Shown here: piece by piece, positions 24,101 to 36,100 of the stretch
How the letters are laid out: each line of letters opens with the position of its first letter
Numbering within the stretch: position 1 is the stretch's first letter
Source of the DNA: Diplolepis rosae
Taxonomy: Eukaryota > Arthropoda > Insecta > Hymenoptera > Diplolepididae
Length of the DNA: 64,000 nt
Assembly: GCA_030998225.1 (NCBI GenBank)
Contig: JAPYXD010000680.1
Location: forward strand, 8,742,001-8,806,000
Direction of reading: 5' to 3'
The notes under the pieces: model-generated
The model's database searches: none
Told to the model about the DNA's origin: nothing
What the model saw: the letters and a program-made list of their open reading frames with translations, nothing else
Made by a program: the position numbers and the translations under genes

Positions 24101-27100
24101 AAAATGGTTACATCTGAAAGCCAGACAACTTTCGGGCGGAAAGTCAAACTTTTGTATAACAGAGTATATGAACTGTAAAAGATCTCCCTTTATTGAAATT
24201 TCCAAAATAATAACTCCATCACCATCCTAATACTCCAGAAATCATTCATCAGGAGTGAAATAAATTAATGAAATTCAATTAAGCGCTAATCCCATGAACA
24301 ATATGAATTATGTGGTAAGAAAATCAGAATGTGCAGCATAACCTGAAAATGGAATGTCATATTGTATAAAATATATTTTAGAAGAAAATATTTGAATAAA
24401 TCACTTCAAACATACATTAAACGAAGTAAACCACGAGTACTTTATTGACCACTTGAAGAAGAATTGGAGTCAATTTTTAAATGTAAAAATAATTTACAAG
24501 AATTTAATTCATTCGTTCAACACAGACTTAAGTAGTATTTTGTTGAAACTTTTACACTTAAAAATTGAGTCCAATCCTTCCTCAAGTGGTCAGTAAAATT
24601 AGTATTCTTGGTTTAACGTATTTTTCAAGTAATCTATTTAAACATTTTCTTTTTAAATTTATTTCATCCAATATGACATTCCATTTTTAGGTCATGCTGC
24701 ACACACTGATTTTCTTACGACACAATTTATATTTTTTATGGAATTAGCGATTAATTGAGTTCCATTAATTCATTTCACTCCTGATAAATGATTTTTAGAG
24801 TAATATAAAAGTAATGCAATTATCATTTCAAAAATTTTAATCATTGGGGGCTGAAGGTGTTACAAATAATTACAATCCTGAATCTCTCGCACTAATATTT
24901 ATACCTTTCATGGCAGCAAAGTGCCCACGTGATACGACTCCATTAGTGGCGATATGCTTAGGCAGGCAGAGGGTTAAGATGAATTTATGAAAATTCAGTT
25001 AAATTTTAGTGAATATGAGAGAATATTATTGAATTATTAGTTACAAATTACTGAATATACTGATACTTTTGTATCTGAAATTCTGAAACTAGCAAGAGAA
25101 AAAATTTCACATTCCGAGCAACTGGAGATTTCTACAATTACATGTGATGGAAAATTCTGTTACAGTTCTTAATTTTAAGACAAATTTAGGAAAAATTAAA
25201 AAATTAATCAAAGCATTTCTAAGAGTGTACTTTATGAGCCACAATTTTTCACAAGTATTGAATTTTTACTACCATATAGAAAACTGAATTGTAATTCAGA
25301 TTTATAACTTACCGTCAAAAGTGCAATATTGTGAGGATCTCCTAATTTTATCTTCTTTTTGTGTGGTATTACATATATAACTCTGAATTGACGTTTTTCA
25401 GATTTATGAAGTTCAGTTGCAACCCATGCATCATATGCAATTAAAGTAGAACCATCACATGAATCTTTTTTTACTTGATTTAGTTCACTAGCCTTGTGGC
25501 CAGCAGTTAAAACATGGTCATAGGTAACGAGAACTCCAGAAAAAATTTCTTCTAAATGGTCTTGAAAAATAAAAAAATAAGAGCTCAGAATAATTTTGTT
25601 GAAAGGATTCTTCAGCACAAATAATCATGTTTATTACAGTACGGTCGGAAAGTATTAGAACAAGATAAAAAAAAGTTGTTTTTGTCAGTTTATCGTATCA
25701 TTTATTGAAATATTAATCACATATTCGCGGTAGTTTTGTACGTTCAATGTAGCTTCATGATTCGAAGACATTTTTAATGCATTTTACTGAAATTTTCATC
25801 AAAATTTATAAGGAAACAGTGAATATGTTACTTCAAGCGATTCAGAATTGTGGGACCACCTGTTTTTCGATGATTGCTTAAATTATCTTAATTTCAATTC
25901 TGTGAGTGATGAAATTTGTACTCTTAATAATGTGAAAGCCATCAAAATTATCTTTAAAATTAGTCTGGAATGAATTCGTTTTGTTGAATTTTGAAGAAGT
26001 TATTGCAGAAATAATCAAGATTTCAATGCTTTCTTAAATTTTAAATAACTTTCGAAACATTTAACATTTTTTAATGTTCTTAGGCTCAGTTTAAAGCTAA
26101 GATTCTACAGAATCGCAGTAAATTATCATTATAAATCCATAATTTTTTCTTGCATAATATAAAGAGTTGAAATTGTAACAAAAAAGTAGGGAAATTTCGA
26201 AAACATTTTATCTGTAGGTAAATCATAATAAAGATCATATGAATATATGTTTTAAGGGAATACGATACAAAATTCATGATTATATGTTTTATATATCTTA
26301 TAAAAAATGTTTTCTCAGCAAAAGCAATATTGGAATTTTTCCAACTTTTATATTTGAACTTTAACCTCGAGCAGTAGGTAAGAAAAAATTACACATTAAT
26401 TCTAAGAATTTGGTTCCATTTTGTAGCAATTTAGCTTTAAAATTAGTCCAAGAACATTAAAAAATATTGATTATTTCGACAGTTATTTAAAATTTAAGAA
26501 AGCATTGAAATCTTGATTACTTCTGCAATAACTTCTTCAAAATTCAACAAAACGAATTCATGCTGGGCTCATTTTATAAAGGATTTTGATAGCTTTGAAT
26601 TTAATTAACATAACAAATTTTTTCACTTACATAATTCAAATTAGGATAATTTAAGCAATTATCGAAAAACAGGTGGTCCCACAATTCTGATCGGTACTGT
26701 ATACCTCCTGTTTATTAAAAATACTTCCGAGCGCCAATCGAGACGACCTAATCGCGCACCCTATTTTTTAAATGCAAGTGACACTAATGGATATAAAATA
26801 AAAACTGAGCGCGAGTATTCCGACTCTGAATGTATTCCTTAAGGCCAGTAGAGCTTTAAGTAAGTAAAACTTACTTTTTGATTTTAAATTGAAAACAAAT
26901 TTAGTAATTTGTATGGAAACATAGAGGGGGTAACTTTTATCCACGATCTGATATTGGGATTTCAGACTAGATTAAACGCGCAGTCAAATTCACGTATAGT
27001 CCAAGCAACAGGGAATTTATTATAAATGATTTATGATATTATTTATTTCTGAAAACGGACTGCGCCATCAGAAGAAAGGTTGGTCATAGAGTAATTGTGT

Positions 27101-30100
27101 CATGTTTTGGACAACGAAATATGATATATAAATTTTTTATCAACATTTAAGACCAAAAAATCGCACTTTTTTTAGTTTTTTGTTTATGCATTGTCGCGAG
27201 TCTCGCAATGTCCCGAATTGTGTGCATTGGCACATATTCTATTTTATGTGACTGTGGTGCGGATACGAGTTTTTATGCGTACATTGGAATCTAATCTAGT
27301 ACTTATTGTAGTTGTTTGCTGCGCTAGTTGTACGAAGCGGGCACAAATTGGGGACTAGTCCCGGCCATTTTGATTTTATCGGCCTTGTGTAGTAGTCAGT
27401 GCTAACGCTGTACGAAGAAGTGAGGAGAAGAAGAAGAATAAGAAATAAATTGCGTTCCGCTGTAAGACTATAATGCGCATGCGTAGTTCAATTTCTACAC
27501 TGTATTCCTCTGTAACGGAATATACAACATTGCTTTACTCTCAGCTGTAACGGAAAAACGAGTTTCCGCGGCTGAGGCACATAAATTAATATCTCAGTTA
27601 ATTTTCAACTTTTTAGCTTGAGGTTTGCTGGAAAAGTAGCAGACTTTATGCTCTTCGAATGCATAAAAAAACGGACACTTTGAGATAATACTTTTCCGCG
27701 CTATTGACACTTTAATTTATTTAATGCGTTAATTCTAAAATGTCTGCTTGCCGCAGAGGTGGTCCGATTTTTATTTTGAAAACGGCTTTTAAAAATATAA
27801 ATCAAGCACAAAAGAACGACAATCTTGGTTTTTCGCTAAAATGTTGCAAAGGTCATTAAAAAACGGCCCAAACATGACTTCAAATTCCTGAAAGCAGCAA
27901 AGTCACAGTGGTGGGGGGAGAAGTCGAGTAGGCTCACTGAGTCACTTTGCTGCGTTCAGGCGTTTGGAGCCATGTTTGGGACTTTTCTAAAGAAACTTCG
28001 CAACATTTTAGCAAAAAACAAAGATTGACGTTCTGTTTTGCTTGATTTATATTTTTAAAAGCTGTTTTCAAAATAAAAATCGGACCACCTCTGCGGCAAG
28101 CAGACATTTTAGAATTAACGCATTAAATAAATTAAAGTGTCAATAGCGCGGAAAAGTATTATCTTACAGTGTCCGTTTTTTATACATTTGAAGAGCATAA
28201 AGTCTGCTACTTTTCCACCAAACCGCAACTCAAAAATTTAATAATTAACTGAGATATTATTTTGTTTAACAAAAGTTAAATTTGCCGGTTTTTCCAAATT
28301 TTTCCAGCTCCTAATTATTTAATCGGATCGAATCGAGCAACGGGTCATTTTGTTGGCGATTCAATTGTCTACAACTTTCAATTGATGTCATCAAGATTGG
28401 ATGATTACCTTTAATGTTATAAACAAAAATCTAAAAAAATGCGATTTTTTGGTCTTAGATGTTGACAAAAAATTTATAAATCATATTTCGTTGTCCAAAA
28501 CATGATACCATTACTCTATGACCAACCTTTTTTTCTGATGGCACAGTCCGTTTTCTGAAATAAATAATGTCATAACAAATTCCCTGTTGCTTGGTCTAGT
28601 AGAGCGAGCTAGTTTAAATGTTTGCTTATTATTTTTTGCTAAATATCATATAAAATATAGAATTTTTCTTTGTAAAGAAAACTTGAAGACTTAATAATGA
28701 TAACACAGGTACAAAAAAAAGTGTGCGGAGCCAAAAAAGCGACCAATATAGCGTTTTGGTATTGGTCGAGATTAGACAAAGCCTGAATTTTCTGTTTAAC
28801 AGTTTTTTTTATATTCGACTTGCAATTTTTCGGGTACAAAATGTTAAAGTGTTTGAAAATTAAACGTTACGTTTGTAATGTACGAGTATATTGAAAATAC
28901 ACACTTCAAATGCATAAAAAATTACTATCGTGATTTACGTGTAGAAGTAACACACTTGTTTTTAGAGTGTAGAAAGTCAATATTTTCGCGCGCCCATAAG
29001 CATCCTGCGCAAATTTTTTACCAAGATTCACTTCAGATCAGTAGAAAAATATTCTCAGCCAGACAAGAGACAAACTGTTAACGAAGCAACATTAAGTAGG
29101 AAACACTATAGTAAACAAATTTTTAATTGTAAGTACCACTGATTAAATTTTAAAAGGCGTCATTTTTGTTCCTATGTATGAAAAATCCAAACTCATGGAA
29201 AATTCAGTAATTTTTGTAATTCGTATTTAAATCGTGGGAAGCTCAATGAACAATTGACGGCAATATGATTTCTTGTTTAGCTTTTAGCAAAAAATTTGAC
29301 ATTCAAAACTTTATGACTATTGGCGGATCACCCTGTATAACACAACCACCACACAAAAAAAAAATTTCTCTGGCCTGGTTGTCAGATCACATTTACTATA
29401 TGTTTTTGGGGTCGCTGAATCTAAATCCGAAGTCCATTTCACCCCATCATGTCAGATTTTTGACATAACATTATCAACTCTTATAATCCGAGCCCAATAA
29501 CCACATAACTTTAAAAATGATAAATAACGAAAAACAAATGATAGGAAGACAGAATTTTAGTCATTCACTTTTTTTGGACTATAACGGGTTCTTTTTTGAT
29601 CGAATGATCTGTGCAATGGGTTCCGTTTGTTTTAATTTTTGTTTCACTTAATTTATTTATTAAGGTGGGAGTGCAGAAAATGTAATTTCAAATTCATAAG
29701 ACATCCAAGCGTTCGAAAGTCTGTAATCATTTTTGCAACGATTTGTTTATATTAAGAACTTTTTGTATTTCCCAAAAAGTTCTAGGCCATTGCCTTAAAA
29801 CTAAGCCAGGCTTTTTTTCTAATCGATTCATTTTACTAACGAAGGTAGTATATCTAAACATTGTTCTGATTTGTGGTCCATCGAATACTCCTTCTTTTAA
29901 TTTAGCCTCAGATAATTTGAAGATTTGTTTTTACGAGGTATTGGAAACATTGTCCAGTTTTATCAAGAGCTTTTACAAACTGTTTCATTAGTCCGAGCTT
30001 CATGTGGAGAGGATGAATCAGAATTTCCAATGGATTTACTAAAGACTCATGCATGATATTACGTATACCAGGTGCGAACGATGCTCTCGTTGGCCATTTT

Positions 30101-33100
30101 GTTTTTTTATAATGATTTGCACGATTCCTACTGTCCCACAAGTACAAATAGCAAGGATTTTTTGTGAATCCCGACTGTTGTCCAAGCAAAATTGTTAATA
30201 TTTTTAGATCCCCACAAATCTGCCATTGATGAGTATCGCAGTTTATTTTTTCAAAAGCACTCCCATATTTTCATATTTTTCGTACATGACAGTAGAGTGG
30301 GCTAAAGGAATTAAAACATATACTTGTAAAGGGTTTTCCAATGGGGACTTAACAATTTTATCTATGAATAAAGCACAGAAATATTTGAGATATTGAGTTC
30401 AAATTTATTGCGGTTGTAGTGCAAGCATTACATTTTATGAATGAAATTCGATATCGGTCATATGACCACCACGAGCCCGTTTACAGCGGTCGATTCTTTG
30501 GACCCAATTTTCCACCATTCTAGCACACATTTCGACCGGAGCGTTGGCAATTTCGCGTTGGATGTTGTCTTTGAGGTCGTCTAAAGTTGCTGGCTTGTTG
30601 GGATAGACCAGTGACTTGATATGGCCCCATAAAAAGAAATTTAATGGCGTTAGATCACATGAACGAGGCAGCCATTCGACCGGACCATTTCTGTAGATAA
30701 CACGTTCACCGAATTTGTCTTTCAATAAATCGATTGTGACGCGTGCTGTGTGGCTACTGTCACCGTCTTGTTGAAACCACATATCGTTATTATTTATTCA
30801 ATTCTGGCCACAAATAATCTTCCGAAACAGCACGATAGCGCTCTCCATTGACGGTAACATGATGGTCGTTTTCATCCACGAAAAAATACGGCCCCATCAC
30901 ACCTCCGGCATGGAAACCGCACCAAACAGTCACTTTTTGCGGATTCAACGGTGTCTCAGGAAGCACATTTGGGTTTTTTGCTGACCAATAACGCATATTT
31001 TGCTTATTAACAACGCCATTGAGCCAGAAATGAGCTTCATCGCTGAAGATGATTTTTCGATGAAATTCTTCATTTCCTTAAAGCTTTGCGAGAGCCCAAT
31101 TGGAGAAGTTTTGGCGTTTCAAATGATCAAGTGGCTTTAGTTCTTGAGTCAATTTAATCTTGAAAGCATGTAGGCCAAGATCTTTTCGCATAATACGTTA
31201 CAGTGTCGTTTGAGCGATGCCCAATTCTTGAGAACGACGTAGAATCGACTGATTTGGCTCATTTTGAATCGATGCACTTATGGCTGCGATTATTTCTTCG
31301 CTTTGAGCAATACGACGTATTTTTGGCAACGGAACGTCCAATAGTGTAAATTTGTTCTCGAATTTATACACTATAGCACGCACAGCCTGTCGGGTGGGAC
31401 GATTATCACGGCCGAAAATTGGAGTAAGCGCTCTTAAAGTTGCGACCACCGACTCAGAATTTCGGGATCATTTTTAATAATTTCCGAACGTTGCTGGTTC
31501 GTAAACTTTACCATGATGAAAATGTTGACTTTTACTAACATTTTGACATTGACAGTTCATTAAAAAAGTTTAAGGGTGCGTTCATATAAAGATACGAAGT
31601 TGTTATGTCCCTATTGGAAAACCGTTTACATTTGTATTGTAGAGTAAAGCAGCCTTTGTACTTCGCTTAGAAGAATATATCAAAAGTCTCCAATCTTCAG
31701 CATCATAGTAATACGCTTTCAATTTACTCATAAGACCTTTTACATCTGTGTAAAATACTATCGATGAATCTTCGTCTTTCATGAAGTATTTTCAGAATTG
31801 TGATTCTCTATTTCGATAAACAGATACTTTCGTTTTGGGTCCTAAAAGGTTTTTTCTCTTTAAAAATGATACAGACCTATATTAGTGCATTTTATTTAAT
31901 TGCACACTTTTAAGTCCGTATTTCATTTTGCATGGAAATGGAGTTACACAAAGTGAAGTGCCGGTGAGGCAGGAATTCAGTCACGTGTTCCAGATGGTAC
32001 ATAGGCTAAAATTTTTCAAACTCGCTTGAGGTCTTCCACAAGTTTGATATATCTACTAAAATCATAAAAACTTCCTTGAAATATTTTTATTTCGAGTTTT
32101 GATTGAACTTGCTGAATTTTTTTGATAATTGCATTTGTGACGCGCTCCAAGAAAGGGATTCTTAATGGCAATAACTTAAATTTTTAGGATATAATTGTTT
32201 ATTATTATTTTGAGCTGATTTTGCGAATGGCACAAAAAAATTATTCTTTTGTTTTCAGTTTTCTTGTAATACACTTTCAAACTGGTGATTAAGCGCTTCT
32301 ACACGGAAAAAATTTATTCTTGAAGAATTTCCAAATTGTTCAGAAATTGAGGATATGAGAAAAATTTGGCAGGTTTTCGATGATTTTTCAGTGAAATAAC
32401 TCGAACGGTTCCAATATAGTTACTGACATGTGCAGTAAAGCTTTTATTCGAATATTACGGATGTCTTTGAGAGAAAATATAAAATAGTACAATATTTCTT
32501 ACAAGATGCCTCAGGGAAATTTATAGTTCTTCTAAAATAAATTTTCATAATTCTTTAACCGTGAGAACTACGGTTGTCAGTCTGTACAGATTCCCGAACT
32601 CTGGAATAAAAGGGAATGCGCAATCGTCATCGCGCATCACCTTGCCGCGAACCGGCATTTGCTTTGTTAGCTGTTATATATATGTATATAGTATAAAGCG
32701 TGAACCTTCCCTCGGACTGGTACCTTGACGAAGTCCTTCTCTTGGCGATGCCACAAAAGGACGGGTGGGGAGGCTTAGCAGACGGCTGATCGGTGATCGG
32801 TGAACAAATGCAGGGGGCTCTATAGACGGGCATCTTCCCATTGCGTGAAGGGTGCCCTATAAACGGGTCTATCCCAGGTTGAAAGCGGGGGACGCTATAA
32901 ACGCGTCTACCCCCATGCATGGAGAAGGATGTATGCCCCAGGTAGCGGCGTTGAGAATGAGTCTGCGAGTGCCTGTGAGGAATGAGTGAACTGAACGAAT
33001 GTCAGCGCCGCATGACTGTGATATGTGTCCTTCGAATGTGAGAGGAGAAACTATAGACGGACTCTCTCTTGAACGAGACAAACAGCGAATTGGTGTATGG

Positions 33101-36100
33101 AATCTCCTGGGGGACACTGCAAGGCCTCCGCAGTCTGTGACCGAAAACAGTCCAAACGATCGTTTCCGTATGGCATCCCACTGGGAGTACTTCGTCACCG
33201 AGTAGTAGACACTACGAGGAGGCGAGTTTGATGTGAGCCTAGCTCTACCCAGGATGGTGTGCCATGCGGGATCAGGAGCCAGCCCCTTCGGTACCTGGAT
33301 CAGGTAGTGCGTATTGAACACAGGTGTCGGAGCCTGTGTTGCCTCGAACAAGTCCGGTCTGTCCGTGTATACCGGGACCGGCTAACCGGAGGTTGTTTCT
33401 CAGGGAACTGGGGTAGGACTTCGTTCCGACGGTATACCCGTTCCCAACTATTCCGACCATCTCCTCTACGCACGATGCGCTGGGGTAATGATTTATGGAT
33501 ATTAGCAAGAAAACGATGGGGAAAGAGGACTTGGATGCCTCATCTGGAGCTGAGGGATGGAAGGACGTCCTTCAGCTCCTGAAGGAGCAAAAGGAGAAAT
33601 TGAAAAGTTGGCGAGGGCTCTCAGCGTCATCCAGCAGGTTATGCTGAGAAACAACCCTCACCACGTGACAGACAGTGTAAATGAGGCAACTGAGGTGTTG
33701 GGCGGAATGCCCAACACCCATAAGTGCCTCCTGGAAAGCGGGTGAGAATCCAAAAAAAATGGAATCCCACCCCGCCATGAAGAAATTGGGGATCTTTCAG
33801 AGACCACGCTCGGCGTCTCTGGGAGATACCAAAAAAAACCAGGTGAAGGGGGAGAAGAGATCCGCGCCCTCCACCTCTCTGGAAAAAACTCCTAAGAGGG
33901 GAGAGGGCGGACATTTCGTCCCTGGTCTCGAAGAGGTCCCTCGAAATTAGGGACCTCGACGAGACCGTTGAAAAAGAAGGGGTTGTGTCTGCCCTGTGCT
34001 TGGTACAAATAGTCTGAAAACTCTTCTTGGTTTCAGGATGCAACAAGGAGGGCAGGCATCCTTGTTTTTAGCCCTGATTTGTGCGTCGGGGTATATGAGT
34101 TGGCGAGATGGTCGCCAGGAATGACCTGATCGTTTTAAATCGGGGCAGGGAATTCACCTTCAGACGAGGAGCGAGGGGGGTCAATCATTGATCTCACGAT
34201 TGCCGCACCTCGCCTCGCCTCAAGGATAAGCGACCGGTCGGTTCTCGAGATAATAACCTTGAGTGACCACCGGTGCATTGAATTCAATTTAGAGCAACGG
34301 TGCCAAGCAGTGTATAAGGGTAGGGGCGGCGAAGGAAGGAACCCCTCCTGGAACACGAGACGACTCAGCAGGATAAGATTTCGAGAACACCTCGAAGAAA
34401 CCAGGCTCATTGATGAGCTTGGTTGGGTCTGCCCTGCTGGGTCGTTCGAAGGTACTGTGCGCTCGGCGAGGCTGAAGGCAGGCAGGCAAGCCAAGGGTTC
34501 GATGTACTGGTGGAACGACCAGTTGACGGCCCTACGCCAAGAATGCCTCGCAGCGCGGCGAAAATTCACCCGTTCAAAGGGGGATGCTATGCTGCACGAG
34601 GCATGGAAAGGGGCAAAAACAGCTTTGAGCCGAGGCATAAAAAAAAGCCGACTTCAATGCTGGAAAGACTTGATCGGTGAGGTCGAGAAGGACCCATGGG
34701 TTCTCGCCTTCAAAATAGTCACCAAGAGATTGGTTGCTAGAAGAAAGACCCCGGGCCTGGATAATCCCGATCGAGTCAAGTACATTGTGCGAAGCTTGTT
34801 TAGACACTTAGAGCCGTTCCAAAGACAGGACCGAAGTTCCTGCGTGGTCCGGCGCGAAGAACTCATCACTCTCGAAGAACTAAAGAGAGCGTGTGGAAGG
34901 CTTAAGGCAAATACAGCGCCAGGTATCGACAGGGTTCCGAACGAGATCCTCAAAGAAGTGATCGCGGATGACGCACCTGTCGTGTGCGCCGCTGACGACG
35001 TCAGAATCCTAGATCTGAGGATCAATGAAAGTCTGTGGTGAGCAAAGCGCTGGTTGGATAGCAGCGGCCTGAAAATGGCCCCTGAGAAAACCGAGGCTTT
35101 GCTCGTTACGGACAGGAGATCTTTCCAATACCCAAGGATCGTTCTAGGAGAGCATGAGGTCGACTGGAAAACATGCATTAAGTACTTGGGGGTGCAGCTG
35201 GATCGTAGGCTTAGCTTTGACGAACACCTAAAGATCGCAGCTGCCAAAGCCATCCAATGTGGAGCAAACTTGGCCCGACTTATGCCAAACATTGGTGGAC
35301 CCAGGGAAGCGAAAAGAAGATTGGTGGCGAGCGTGGTCTATTCGAAGCTGCTTTATGCAGCTCCAGTCTAGGCTAATGCCCAGCAAAACCATGCTATCCA
35401 GAGGAAGCTGTTCTCGGAGCAGAGATTTGTCGCGCTGAGAATAGTTTCAGCATTTAGAACTGTCTCGAAGAGTGCTGTTCTGGTCCTAGCGAGCTTCCCG
35501 CCAATAGATTTATTGGCGGAGGAAAGGCAGGAGACCTTTCAGCTTCTCAAGGGCTTACCTGCGTCGACCTGCAGGAAATCGCTCGCGCAAAGGAGGCCAT
35601 CCGCAAGGATGGAAGGCGCAGACTCGTCGAGAAATGGCAGATGAGATGGCATGGTGAGCAGACAGGGAGATGGACATACCGCCTGATCCCGGAGCTTGCC
35701 ACCTGGCTAAACAGAAAGCTCGGGGAAGTCGGCTTTTATTTGGCGCAAGCGCTCTCGGACCATGGCTGTTTTAACGCGTACCTGAGGCGCTTTAAGACGA
35801 GAGACGAGGAGATGTATTGCTACTGCGACTTTCCGGTGGATACCGCGGAGCACGCACTCTTCGTCGGCGCAAAATGGGGTGTGGCAAGGAAGGCCCTCGG
35901 TCAGGCAGTGGGTTCCGGGCTTACTCATGACACGATGGTCCCTCTCATGCTTCAGTCTGAGCGGCTCTGGACACTCATCGAGTCATTCGTCACACTTGCG
36001 ATGAAGACAAGAGAGCTTGATGGGCGTCGAGAGCGAAACAATGGGGAGGGCCAGTAGAAATCACATCGGAGCCTGCACTCGCGGTCCTGCGTCCTGGGCG

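Noticed and set aside
23956..24147. Minus-strand frame resembling a signal peptide
   Set aside because: Lies inside the arm of a TTAA fold-back element and has no matching downstream exon or donor.
34654..35292. 212-codon minus-strand frame
   Set aside because: Antisense of the R1-clade ORF2, open by GC content.
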